Assembly: GCA_016748015.1 (NCBI GenBank)
Contig: JAAOMT010000776.1
Span: 555,496-619,495 of the forward strand
Length of the DNA stretch: 64,000 nt
DNA from: Geosiphon pyriformis
Taxonomy: Eukaryota > Glomeromycota > Glomeromycetes > Archaeosporales > Geosiphonaceae
Direction of reading: 5' to 3'
Of the stretch, positions 23,458 through 35,143 are shown one piece after another (within the stretch, counting starts at the first letter, position 1; each line of letters starts with the position of its first letter). The notes below the pieces were generated by a model. That model was not told the DNA's origin and made no database searches. It worked only from the letters and a program-made list of their open reading frames with translations. Made by a program: the position numbers and the translations under genes.

Positions 23458-25397
23458 TCATTGGGAAAGAAAAGAGATTACCACACCATTGCCAGAACCA
23501 AAAAAGTCCAACTTATTCATTATTGCTTTAACTAAATTTTTTAGAACCACCAGGTTAGTCTTCAGGCCACCTATTTTTGCAGTTAAAACTCGGGAACCAC
23601 TTGGAGAAATATTCTGGGAGTTGGCAGTGACCACACAAGGCTTAGAAAAAATGAATGATGGAGTATCAACAGCCATGTCCAACATTGGGTTATGTTTGGG
23701 AGTAGGCAAAACAATAAAGCTTGCTGACAAAACAGCCAGCAATCTGTTTAGCTTACAAGAAATGTTGGCTATCTGGTCAAATATATTCTCAAGTGAACGC
23801 TCGAGGACACTAACACACAAAGCCAAAATTATAACTGCAGACATCAAACCATTGACCAATTCTATGCCCAAATTGATCTCAATAAACAGTGCAAAAGACA
23901 AACTTTTAGGAGAGCCACTTACCACAGAAGCCCAAGTTGCATCACTAAAGGAGACTGGACAAGACATGAGTGCTTGCTTTTTGACATAGATGAGTACAAG
24001 GCGTCTTTTATCTGAATTGGAACAAAAAAATCTTTTTTTGAAACCCTGCCCAATGTTTTTCTTATTACTGTTACATCTGGAGGAAATATGACCAAAATTA
24101 CTATATACAGCACACTTAGGAAAAGACAAACCAGCCCAAACAAAGTTGACACCCTTAAACACCAGCATAAAGCAAATGGCAGCCTCTCTGGCATTGTTAG
24201 AATTGAAACATATAACAGCACAGTGGACTTGTATGTAAGACACTGAGTTTCTAGAAATATAACAAGTCTTTTTACTATATGACTGAACCAAATCTGAAAG
24301 ATCATGGACAGTCGTGCTCATCAGCAGAGTATATAGAAGAGCATAATAGTTGTCCTTTAAATCCTATGTTTGTTTGTCAGTATTGGCTTTAGCAACATGA
24401 AGTTCTTATCCAGCAAGATTGACCATTTGGACACAACCAGGTCAGCAACCTGAAAACTTTCAAACTTCATCAGCATTTTTTGCCAGAGGCCAATCAGCTG
24501 TATTTTGATTGAAAAAATTTTTCCATACTTGACCAAAACTGATTTAATTGCTGATTTGGACAGATCAATTGGAATCTCTTTGATAACAATTTCCCAATCC
24601 GATCATATGCTGATCTTCTTTAGATCAGTATTAACAACAAGATTCTTAGACACAGCCAATTGTTTAGCCAAAATAAGACTGAAATCAGATATGAAAGATG
24701 CCCTAACAATGTCTGAAAATTTCAATGGAGTTGATACACTCTCAAAACCGTCAATTATGTAGAATAGCTTCCTAACACTCTTGAGTTTGTCATATAGAGT
24801 ACTTCTGGAAACAGCCAACAGACTAATATTGAGTGCAAAAGATTTGGTTAGTTCAAAACAGATTTTTTTTTTGACAGAAGCAACCAGACAAAGAGGAGAT
24901 TCCAAAAAAATAGAGAGAGGTAAGTCTATGTTAACATCATCAATAGTAGAGCCAAAATCACAGGAACTCAGAGATAAAGTCTTCACCATATCAAAGTTGA
25001 AGCATTTTGCCTTTGAGATATTGGTACAAGAGTTCAATGGCCCATCACTCTTACTGCCAGCACCATAGCCCATGTTCTTGCTCATCTCATGCTCCAACTT
25101 TTTATTAGAAGAGGTATCCATATTCTTATACCAACTGGGATTGCTTGCAGATAATTTGAAAGACAAATCAGCTTTGTTACCCAAGTGTTTAACTTTTCCA
25201 AGCAATATCTTTAATTCTTGTCTCAGACTTCTACTCACAAAGCTTGTAATGGCATCTCTGGCCGATTTTTTTGAGGACATAACATTGACAGCATTAGACA
25301 CCAAAGGAACAATAAAAGGATTAATGAGTTGAGAAATTGTAAAAACCAAGCAAAATAAAAGATGAAAACAGATATAAAAAATAAAAACTTCTTCCAA
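23458..25397 (-). pseudogene. LINE-A ORF1 (broken)
   Basis: N-terminal part 24603-25397; the likely start is the ATG at 25280 (MSSKKSARDAITSF), because LINE-B and LINE-C have the same motif at this point. The C-terminal part 23458-24321 has a CCHC-like motif CAVYSNFGHISSRC in which the second Cys has become Tyr. Between the two (24322-24602) the frame is interrupted by several stops. It ends with a conserved region containing SGSRVLTAKIGGLKTNLVVL. Likely an RNA-binding partner of the LINE RNA. The + strand frame 23489-23989 is its shadow. Confidence 0.75.
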
Positions 25398-25455
25398 AAA
25401 AATGTGCTATTTCAGGAATTTGGGACATAGGAAAGAAAGAAGTTTTTTTCTAGAT

Positions 25456-25690
25456 CTAGTTTAATAAAAAAAGAGATTAATATTAAAAGAGAAATAATTA
25501 ACACAAAATATATAGAAAATATTATTGCAATACTATAAATGACTTAGAAAAAAGATATATTATTGAACTAAATGAAAAAATAGCACAAATAATATTTCTG
25601 TCTCTGATTAAAATAGCTTAGTTGATGTTAGTAAGAACAAAAAAAGAGTTAAGAATTATATTTAAAAACATTTTAAACCAAAAATACAAC
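25456..25690 (+). pseudogene. Ty3-D dUTPase-like domain, C-terminal part
   Basis: Resumes after LINE-A as SRSSLIKKEINIKREII, matching SRSSLAKKGINIRGEII of Ty3-C (dUTPase motifs 2 and 3). It continues until about 25690, where the sequence jumps to integrase-equivalent codons. RT and RNase H have been deleted. Confidence 0.75.
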
Positions 25691-26990
25691 AAAAAATAAA
25701 TACACAAAAATATCAACAATTTTAATATTATATTAATACTCAATAATTTTAGGAGAAATTATCTTGAAAAAAAAATTACATAAAACAACAATCAAAATAT
25801 TTTATTACTTACCAAAATATACTATATTAGAAAAACAGAAAAAATTCAGACTAGCCACTTAGAGTAATTATAAAACTAGAAAAAAAAACAATATTGTTTA
25901 ATATATACTCAAATCTAATTGTAGAATATTTTAATAAAGAAACAACTATAGAAAGAACCAAAAAAAAATACTATTGATCATTAATATATTCTAATATTAT
26001 CTAATATGTTCAAAATTGTGATGCTTGTTAAAAAAATAAAAGAACAAAATTTAATAAACCATTAAAACCAATTAAAATAGAACAATTATTTAATCATATT
26101 GGAATTAACTTAATTGGATTACTAATTATAACCAGTAAAAACAGCTAATATATAATAATAGCCATAGATTATTTTATAAAATAACCAGAAGTTAAAGCAA
26201 TTTAAAAAGCAGATGCAGAATTTATAGTCAAATTCATATATTAAGATTTGATTTGTTAATACAGATGCTCAAAAAAATTGTTATCAAACCAAAGAACTTA
26301 TTTTGTAAACAAAACATTAATAGAATTAAGTTAAATATTTGAAATTAAAAAATTATTATTATTATTATTATATTATCTATAAACAAATAGCTTAATTAAA
26401 AAGTTTAACAGAATATTGTGTAAAATAATAGCCAAAATTAGCCAAAAAAACCAAGATAAATGAGATGTGTTTATATTATTAATATTATTTGCTTATTAAA
26501 TAATAAAGCAAAATATCACACAAACAATACCATTTAAATTAGTTTATAATAAAACAGCAATATTATTAGTTAAAATAGAAATTAATACATATTTAACTAA
26601 ACCAATAACAAAAGTCAACTTTCAAGAAACATTGTTAAGAAGAATATATAACTTAATGGAAATTCTAGAGAACAAAAAGCAAAGAGCAGTTAATAATATA
26701 CAAAAGTCACAGAAAAAACAAAAAAATAACATAATAATCAGTTATTAGATAAACCAGCTAAATTTAGAATTAAAAACAAAGTACTCTTACATTATATCAA
26801 AGCAGAAAAACAATGGAATAAAAAGTTTGATTCCAAATAGAATAGTTCATTTTATATTAAAAAAGTTCTGAAAAATAAAGCATATAAGTTAAAATAAAAT
26901 AACAAAATCTTAGCTAAAGCAATATATAGTAATTGACTAAAATTATATTACAATATAATAATATTATTTATTAGTAATATTTCATAACTA
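25691..26990 (+). pseudogene. Ty3-D integrase remnant
   Basis: Aligns with Ty3-C integrase over the zinc-binding region (IKQQSKYFITYQNILY near 25770), the core and the C-terminal part. Clear pieces are GINLIGLL (first catalytic Asp to Asn), FNRILCKIIAKISQKNQDK near 26405 and INTYLTKPITKVNFQETLLR near 26585, ending NNIQKSQKKQK. Stops sit where Ty3-C has Gln or Trp. A downstream KPIIIID stretch matches the LEPIIII motif that follows integrase in Ty3-B and Ty3-C. Confidence 0.82.
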
Positions 26991-27795
26991 AAAATACAAC
27001 AAATATTAGTTTAACCAAATAAAATTTCATAAGATCTGAAACCAATTATAATTATTGACACAAATATGTTAAATTAATCTACTAAAACAATATATAAAAA
27101 ACTAATACATATAATAAAAGCAATAAAAAAGATAGAAATTACAAACAATATTTACTCCTTAGTCTAACAATTATTCCAATTCATTAGACATCAAAATTAA
27201 ACATACATATTATAATTAACCAACAAACTATATAATACAAAAACACAGAAAAAAAACCAAAACTCTAATATAAAATATTATATAAAGTATATATAAAGTC
27301 TAAAAACATAATAAATAATATAATAGCAAAAATAAAAATATTATTAGAAACACCAAAAATAATAGCACTATATAAGGAATTAATAGAAAAAAATTGGAAA
27401 TAGTAAACACAACCATTTTTAAGAAACTTTTGCTATTACTACTTAGAATAAAAACTTAATATACAGATAAAACAAAACAGATATTTGACATAAAATATTA
27501 CAACAAATTGAACAATTTGTAAAAAAAAACAATCTATTCACACAAACACAAGCAATATACTAATTACAAGCAAAATTTTATAAACATCTAAAAACACTAC
27601 TACATCCAACAATAAACACAGTAATTGTTAAACAATTAGAAAAAATCACCAATGTCCAATTTAAAAAATTACAGATCAAAATTGTTTAAGTAATTTTAGA
27701 AAAAAAAGTGATAAAATTAATCCAAAAGAGATATTTAAAAAAGCTAAAAAATTTAAAAAATTTCAAAAGAGCTCAATATTAAAAAAAAATATTAT
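26991..27795 (+). pseudogene. Ty3-D extra ORF remnant after integrase
   Basis: Stop-ridden sequence in the place of the extra ORF, ending GAGCTCAATATTAAAAAAAA just before the 3' LTR. The same GAGCTCAATATTAAAA string precedes the Ty3-C 3' LTR. Fragments such as NYIIQKHRKKTKT echo the Ty3-C frame (ICYQNTKKKTKNT). Function unknown. Confidence 0.55.
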
Positions 27796-28693
27796 TATTA
27801 CTTATAAAAATAAGATTTATAATAGGTAAAAAAATAGCCAATAAAAAAAAATATAGTAAATAAAGAAATTTTAAAATTTTTTTTGAGAAATTACAGAATT
27901 TTGGAATTTTTTTCAAGGAATTGCAAGATCTCAGAATTCTAAAATTTCAGGATTTTCTTTAAAAAAATTAAAAAATTTTAAGAAATTTCATATAACACGA
28001 ATTATATATATAGTAAGAGTATTAAAAACCAAAAAAACAGTTTACAATTTAGAATTAAAAGACAAAACAATAACTAAAGATAAGTAATTATCCAATACTC
28101 CTTCTTTCAAAAAATAGTTTTCTATAACTTGAAGTGAAATTACCATATTTTAATAAAATATCTATTACTATTTAATTTATGTTGTTATTACTTAATTAAA
28201 ATTAATCATTTCTTTACTATTAACAATCTATATAGATAAAACCTAATACTTAACTATATTGAATCAATAACTCTTAATTATAACTATTAATGAAATACTA
28301 ATTTCTTATTTAATTTTCTTATTTTCTTTTATTTTTCTTTTATTTTTCTTTTATTTTTTTTTGTTTTGTTTCTTTATTATTTATATTAATTAAAAAAATT
28401 AGATATTAAGTAAATTTACATTAAAAATAGCTTGATAAAAGATCTGAAAACAAGAATAAAAAACTTAAAGATAGCTTACCAAAAAGGCATAACTGCCAAA
28501 ATAAACCAGTTATCATGTTGAAGAAAAAAATTCATAAAAAAAACTCTTTAATTAAATCTCTGTTCATTATATAAAAGACTTAACCAAAATTTTTAAACTC
28601 CAAAACTTTCAAACACTATTATTATCAACAGTTACTAAGCATCAAATTATGGATATGTTATTTGCTTTAACACTTCAAATAATATCTATAACA
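27796..28693 (+). repeat. Ty3-D 3' LTR
   Basis: Starts TATTAC (TGTTAC expected) and ends ATAACA. About 900 bp against 792 bp for the partner. It carries a TTTTCTTTTATTTTTCTTT pyrimidine-rich tandem tract near 28310-28370. TTAT follows as target duplication. Confidence 0.82.
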
Positions 28694-30662
28694 TTATATA
28701 GTAATTGTATTTTTATTAAATTTGACAAAATTAAGTTAATATTTTCAAAGAATAATTAATTTAATATAAAGCTTATTATTAAAAAAATTAATATTACATT
28801 TTTTTATATAATTAATATTAAAATCACATTTAGTTTTAATCAATATTATATTTATAAAAAGCTAATTTATAGTTTTATTAAGAACAAATACTTTATCTTA
28901 GACAACATAAACCAAATCTCTAAGTTTTAAATACAAAGCAAAAAAAGTGTTTAAAAAAATAGTAACCAAAATAATCAAAGAGCCAATAAGTCCTATAATA
29001 GATTTTATCAAAGCAATTAAACTTAAAATTTAAGATTTCAAAAAAACTAATCCAAATTTAATAATATTATTAACAATAAAAACAGTTAAAAAAACAGCAA
29101 AAAAAGATATTAAGAAAACAAATATTTTAACATAAGTTTTTTTATCAATAAAAAATTTAGAATTAATAACAGACTTAATAAAAAATTTAAGTAATATTTT
29201 ATAATTGACAAAAAAATAATTCAGAGTTTAATATTTGTAATAGTAACAATATTCAGAAGTTTTTTACCAAATATGATATTTATATAAAGTATTAGTTTTA
29301 ACTATAGTAAGATTTAAATATTATAATAATAAAGTATTAACAATGATAAAAATTAGAAAAATAAAAAATAAAACAAATACAATTGTTAATTTAAAAAATC
29401 AAATTAATAATTTTGAAAACAATATAACCAAAAAAAAATTAATTAACTTGGTCTTAAAAATATTATATAAAATATTATAAAGTATAATAGAAATAAGAAA
29501 AAAAACCAAAAGTTATTAAAGAAATTTTTGTAATTTTAAGTATAATTAAGAAAAAAAAATTTTAATAAAAACTTAAATAGTCATAATTAAAAAAGTCTTA
29601 AAAACAAAATTTACATAAAACAATTTAATATTGTTTTTTAAAACTAAATTAAATCTAATAAAACCAAATAGCAAATAGAACAAAAAAATAATTAGAATTA
29701 ATTTAATCTTAAAAATAGTACTAAACACTAAAATAAAAACTATTTACTCAAAAAACTTTTAATGACTAAAAATTATTTTTACCAAAAAACAAAAAAAATA
29801 TTGATTTAATTTCTATTTGGTTAGTTTAATTTTTAAAATTTTATTTAAAACTACAAAAAAATTTAATATAATAATAGCAAATACTAATAATTGAAGCTGT
29901 TTTTTAAAGTTTTTGGTTTTTTTAGTTATTTGTAAAATAATAATAATAGTATTTGTAATAAAAATAAAAAAGATTTATTATTAACTAATCTATTATTAAA
30001 AACTTTAAAACTTTTAAAAATGATAAAAACAACACTAAAATTAATTTAAATGTCTTTTAAAAAAAACTTTAATTAAAAAAAACTACTAATTAAAATAAGA
30101 AAAATGTTTTAGAAACTAACAAAGACAGCTTTTTATTATTAATATTTAAGAAAAATATTATTAGAATATTTTATTTAACTGTTTTAACAATAGAAATTTT
30201 TTTGTTGAATTATTATAAAATAAATAATATTTAAAACTTTTTACTTTTTGTTTTAATTGTAGTCATAAAATTAAGAAAAAAAAAAATTTTTTAAAAAAAA
30301 AATTATATGTAATTATTATATATCAAGCATAAATCAAAACTAAAAAAAGTAATTTGTCAATTAATAATATTAGTTTGTTTAATAAAATAAATAGTTTTAT
30401 TAATTATTTATTTAAAAATATTGTTTAATTATTAGATATTCAAAAAATTTGTCAATTGTTTTTGGTTTTAAAAAAACATATGTTTTTTTAAATATTAACA
30501 ATAATATTTGTGTTATTATAAATATATAATATAAATTATATTTATTTTAAAATATTTATTATTATATTATAATAGATAATAATTAAATTTTATTTGTTAG
30601 ATAAAAAAATAAAATAAAATAATATTGTTATTTTATATTATTATAAAATATTTATTTATAAA
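28694..30662. other. AT-rich region without a supported gene
   Basis: About 2 kb of extremely AT-rich sequence between Ty3-D and the 3' end of LINE-B. Both strands are full of stops and I cannot assign a family. Because LINE-B, Ty3-B and Ty3-C are later insertions, this stretch was once next to 57305-57613. Confidence 0.5.
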
Positions 30663-30690
30663 TTTTTTTATTTTTTTATTTTATTAATGT

Positions 30691-31639
30691 TGTTACTGGA
30701 GGTTTTTGGTCTCTTTTTTTGAATGTTGTAAATGTCTGTTGGTTGCAAATTTACGTTTTCTAGAAGTAGTTGAACCTCCAATAACTGAATTTATCTTTAA
30801 ATTATCTCCTATAATTTGAACTGCTGGGCTTATAAGTAGAATGACCAATTCCATGCCAGTTACTTTATGTAGTTATGTTATAGTGAATGTCAACTCTTTC
30901 CCAGGAATTGCTTGTCTGGAAGCTTACTAAAAATGTGTAGTTACTTTGCTGTGAAAGTCAACTCTTCTACAGAAATCTTGTCTGTAGGCTACCTTAATGA
31001 TTGTAATAAGAAAAGAAAAAAAAAATAAAGAAATATAAAAGAAATAGAATTTTGTCAAGGGAAACGTTTTTTATCCAGACCTGGAGTCACTAACAGTTTA
31101 CTGAAATTGGTAGCTAATCAATTTCAAAACGTTAGTTGGGTTTTGAGGATTTTCCAAGTGCAATAATTAAAGAATTTGGTTTTTCAAATTATTTGATATT
31201 TATTTTTTTTTGTGTGTATAGGAATGGTTCTAAGTAATAAATCTAAAGTAAGATACATTTTTTTGAAAAGAAAAGCTCTTTTTTTATACAACTTGTTGTA
31301 GTACTAGTCTATGAACTTGCACTTTTTCTCTTTGCTCAAATTTCGGCAAACTAAAGTTACATTTTGATGAACTACAAGTTATTTTGCTAAACTATTGATT
31401 AATTTGGGTGAACTATTCATAATTTCGGCAAATTTCAGAATGTTACAAAGTTCAAAATATTGTGTAATTTGATCATCCTACTTTCTGTTATACTAATTAG
31501 ATTATTTAATTGAATCATAATATGTGATAATTGATTAAATAATAAATAATAATTTGAAATAATATTAATATACTAATTAATTATAGAAATTATAAGAGTA
31601 ATTTCATGCTAATTAATAGCTAAAATTCTACTGGTAACA
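30691..31639 (-). repeat. Ty3-B 3' LTR
   Basis: 949 bp, about 61 bp shorter than its partner because it has fewer copies of the AATTTCGGTGAATTTCT-like unit near 31420-31440. It contains the end of the extra ORF. Confidence 0.92.
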
Positions 31640-32327
31640 TAATCTTCTCTTCAAAATTAAGCTCTGTCAAAGTCCAAACACTATCTGTAATATTGAGATA
31701 GTGATCCAAAATAATTGAAGTAATCTGGTCTGAAAATTGTTGAAATTTCAGTTCTGTGAGTTTGCCAATGTATTGAACTTTCATTGGTTGTAGTATTGGA
31801 TTTTGTAGAACATTTTCACAAGTATTAAACAAATCATAGAGTCTAAAAGCTGCTCTAAGTTTGTAGTGAGTGTTTGTTGGTCCAGCTGCTGTTTTGAATT
31901 CATTATGAATTTGTTTTTGTATAGCTTCAGAAGTGAAATTTGTTGTTTCAAGTTCCAGTTTTTGTTCATAAAGTGTCTTTTCAATGTGAAAGTATTTATA
32001 GATAAGGGTGTGTCTATTGTTCTGTTTATTGAGAAGTAGTAGAAGTTTTTATTGCATTGTAGTATTTAGTGGAATGTCAATAGGGGCAATTAAAAGATTT
32101 TCTTCTAGTGCTTGCTTCAAAAGTCTTGGTAACCTATTTTCAAAGTGACTTCTTGTTTTTCTTCTATAGGGGTGATAGTTCTGTGAATGATTTGCTACTG
32201 GGGCTGTGGTTTCTTTCTGAATGTAATTAATTTGACTTCTATTAATTATTATGGATAAGTCAGGAAGTGTTTTTAAGGCTAACATTAACTTTTGGGATAT
32301 TTGTTGAATATTTCGGGGAATAATCAT
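31620..32327 (-). pseudogene. Ty3-B extra ORF downstream of integrase (unknown function)
   Basis: Starts ATG at 32327 (MIIPRNIQQISQKLMLAL) and runs, with a stop at about 32049 and a shift near 31980, to ELNFEEKIMLPVEF, ending in the LTR. It has a basic middle (YRRKTRSHFENRLPRLLKQA) and a helical second half. The start resembles the Ty3-C counterpart (MEIPDHIHIIAQQLF) and the end resembles the Ty3-A counterpart. No signal peptide, membrane segment or known domain. The EEKIM end is encoded by the polypurine tract GAAGAGAAGATTATG, so end similarity may partly reflect that constraint. Confidence 0.58.
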
Positions 32328-32573
32328 GATAAAATTGACTAATTATGAAAAGAGAAAATAAAGAAAATTATTTTTGGATATGGAGTTTTTATTTGTTTTT
32401 GGGTTTGGGTGTTTTGTAATTATTTACTATTTTTGTCTTTGTATTTTTATTAGAGAATTATTGTAAAATTTAAGTGTTCAAGTTTGGTTGTTGTTCTATT
32501 ATAATTATTGGTTCTAAATTTCGGAGAATATTTTCAGGATTAATTAAAGGGGAATGTGTACCAATTTGTGGAA
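32328..32573 (-). other. Ty3-B segment between integrase and extra ORF
   Basis: Reads PQIGTHSPLINP, then ILRNLEPIIII, then Lys/Asn-rich sequence with stops. Ty3-C has PQLGVQQILVQPEEIP and LEPIIII in the same place. A short conserved tail follows integrase in this lineage. Confidence 0.5.
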
Positions 32574-33810
32574 TTAATGTTTCAATCTGTTTCTATGTGT
32601 AACTTTTGCTAGTATTTTGTCATCAAGTCTTAACTTGTATGATCCATTGCCTAGAATTTCGTGAATATAAAATGGTCTATCCCATTTATTTTCAAATTTT
32701 TCATTCCATTGTTTTTTAGCCTTAGTTCTGTGTAAGAGAACTTTATTTCCAACTTTAAATTCATTAGTAATGGGTGGTAATTTGTTGTTATGTCTCTCTT
32801 TTTGGTAAGCTTGAGACTGTTCAATGTGAATTGCTGCTATCTTTCTTTTTTTTTCTAGTGTACTAAGAAGAGTGTAGGCCCTTCTTTGGAGTGTTTCTTG
32901 AAAGTTTTTTTCATTGATTGGTTGCACTGGGTATGTTTCCACTGTGAAATTAATTGGTAGCATTGCTGTTTTTCCATAAGTAAGATCAAATAATGTGTGT
33001 TTCATAGTATCTTGTTTTAGTGTTCTGTATGCTAGTTACACTGATGGAATAAAGATATCCCATTCCTGTTCAAAATTTGTTGAGACTTTGGCTAATGATT
33101 CACACAATGTTCTGTTGAAACATTCTACAAATCCATTTGTTTGAGAGTGATAAGGTGATAATAGAAGTCTTTTGACATTGAATTGTTCACAAATTTTTTG
33201 TATCAAGTTGTTCACAAAATGTGTTCCTTGATCAGATAAAAGTTCAATTGGGCATCCATGTCTACAAATAATGTCTTTATAGATGAAATTTGCTACTGAT
33301 TTTGTATCTGCTCTTTGAATGGCTCTAGCTTCAGGCCATTTGGTAAGATAATCTACTGCAACTGCAATATAACGATTTCTTTGGGTTGTGATAGGTAATG
33401 GTCTGACTAAATCAATTCCAACTCTGTCAAAAGATTGTCCAACTTTGATTGAATTTAGAGGTTCTGTGGGGCGAGTTCCTTTTCTTCTTTGACAACTATC
33501 ACAAGATTCTATATATTGTCAAATGTCTTTTTACATGTGAGGCCAAAAATAATGTTCAGACATTCTTTGAATTGTTCCATCTCTTCCCAAGTGTGCTGAA
33601 GACAAATCTGTGTACATGTTGTATAAAATTGTTTCTTTTTCATTCTCTTGTACTAATCTGAGTGGTTGATTTGGGTTTTTGTGATTTTTATAATAGATTT
33701 TGTTCTGGTGTATAAAATATTGTTTTGATTGGTGTTGTAAATAATGTTTTTCACTTGGAGACCAGTTTTCTGGCATAGTAAGAGTCTCCAAATAATTTTT
33801 AAGATTGCTG
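32574..33810 (-). pseudogene. Ty3-B integrase (near-intact, broken by stops)
   Basis: N-terminal zinc-binding domain in 33531-33791 (MYTDLSSAHLG, then CDSCQRRKG). The core has GIDLVRPL (first Asp kept), LLSDQGTHF and SQTNGFVECFNRTL. The C-terminal domain has VGNKVLLHRTKAKKQW, WDRPFYI and HRNRLKH. The D,D-E triad is complete, but stops near 33530 and 33040 interrupt it. No chromodomain follows, so it is not a chromovirus-type integrase. Confidence 0.88.
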
Positions 33811-33829
33811 TAATTTCTGGAATTTATTC

Positions 33830-35100
33830 TTGTTTGGTTATTTTGTTGGTAGGTTGGTAAGTTGTGGTGGAATTGTTGTTGGTATTAATCTTGTCTTATT
33901 CTTAAGAGACTATCAACATTGGTATGTAGTTTTTCTGGTTTGTAGTGTACAATATATCTGTAATCTACTAGGAAGTTATTTCATTGAGACTGTTTGGCAT
34001 TTTGTTCAGTTTTCTTTTTATTGAGCCATTTGAGGCCAATGTTGTCTGTTATTATGTCAAATTTTTTTCTATTCTTCAGGTATTGTTGAAAATGTTTCAA
34101 AGCCTAGATGACTGCAGTGGCTTCTAATTCAGTTGATCTGTATTTTAGTTCTGTTGGTTTGAGTGTTCTACTAGCATAGATAATGACTTGTTCTTGCCCA
34201 TTTTCATTTAATTGTGATAAGATGGCACTAAATGCTATGTGTAAAGCATTAATGGCTAGTTGAAATTGTTTGTTAAAGTCTGGGTAAGCAAGAATTGGGG
34301 CTGTTGTCAATTTTGTTTTGAGGGTTTTAAAAGCTTTTTGTTGTTCTTTTGTTTATTTGTATGGCACATTTTTGTTGGTGAGATAATTGAGTGGTTTGGC
34401 AATTTCTGAGAATCCCTTTATGAATTTTCAATAGTAGGAGGCTAATCCTACAAATTCTCATAGTTCTGTGGTGTTTTTGGGAGTTTGAAAGTTTTTGACA
34501 GCACTGATTGTTCCTGGATTTGGTTTGACTCTCTCTTTACTAACTATGTGTCCAAAAAAGATCAAGCTTGTTTTTCCAAAATGACATTTTTTAATGTTCA
34601 ACTTTAATCCTGCTTTTTGTAATCATTGAAAAACTTCTCACAGGTGGATAAGGTGGGCTTCAAAACTTGGTGAGTATACATCAGTGTTGTCAAGATAGAC
34701 AACTACTGATTGCCATAAAAGTTCTTTATAGACAACATTCATAAGTCACTAAAATGTTGCTGGTGTATTGCAGAGTCCAAAAGGCATAACATTAAATTCA
34801 TAGTTTCTTTCTTGAGTGGTGAATGCTGTTTTGTGTCTATCTTTTGGGTCCATTTCGACTTGCCAGTATCCACTTTCCAAGTCTAAAGTTAAGAAAAACT
34901 TGGCTTTTCCTAAAGCATCTAACATGTTATCAATTCTTGGAAGAGGATAGGCATCTCTAATTGTGACACTATTCAATTGTCGATAATCAACACAGAATCT
35001 GATTTTTCTATTTTTTTTTTGACAAGAACTATTGGTGAGGCCCATGGACTTTTTGATGGTTGAATCAATCCGTTATTGAGCATTTTTTGAATCTCTTCTC
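33830..35100 (-). pseudogene. Ty3-B reverse transcriptase and RNase H (broken)
   Basis: RT has VDYRQLNSVTIRDAYPLP, LTLDLESGYWQVEMD, VMPFGLCNTPATF and VVYLDNTDVYS. The second Asp of the YLDD-type motif reads Asn. RNase H follows at about 34104-34310, containing ALHIAFSAILSQL, VIYASRTLKPTE and Y-R-S-T-E-L-E-A. There is a frameshift in a run of A/T near 35020 and stops near 34745, 34630, 34470 and 34340. Confidence 0.88.
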
Positions 35101-35143
35101 TAATAAATTGGTGGCTAGTAGGTAGAATTCAATAGACTTGTTG

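Larger units (their letters stand above)
18652..25446 (-). mobile_element. Non-LTR retrotransposon LINE-A
   Basis: A nearly full-length LINE on the - strand. The 5' end near 25446 begins AAAACTTCTTTC, matching the 5' ends of LINE-B and LINE-C. It carries ORF1 with a zinc knuckle and ORF2 with AP-type endonuclease, RT, RNase H and a C-terminal Cys/His motif. The 3' end is an oligo-A tail, seen as Ts from 18652 on the + strand. Flanking copies of TTTCTAGAT (18643-18651 and 25447-25455) are the target duplication. Both ORFs have stops and frameshifts. Confidence 0.9.
13901..28693 (+). mobile_element. Degenerate Ty3/gypsy element Ty3-D, split by LINE-A
   Basis: LTRs at 13901-14692 and 27796-28693 are flanked by the 4-bp duplication TTAT (13897-13900 and 28694-28697). 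The interior aligns with Ty3-C throughout: gag, protease, Cys-rich module, dUTPase, integrase, extra ORF. It is saturated with stops made by C-to-T/G-to-A changes. RT and RNase H are absent, because the sequence jumps from the dUTPase to the integrase N-terminus near 25690. LINE-A sits inside the dUTPase region; removing it and one TTTCTAGAT copy restores the frame. This is the oldest of the four Ty3 insertions by divergence. Confidence 0.88.

Noticed and set aside
23489-23989. 166-codon + strand frame
   Set aside because: Antisense shadow of LINE-A ORF1, which has the recognisable knuckle and conserved end on the - strand.
28694-30662. Extremely AT-rich stretch as inserted mitochondrial DNA
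   Set aside because: No mitochondrial gene, tRNA or rRNA motif is readable; nuclear AT-rich decay is simpler.
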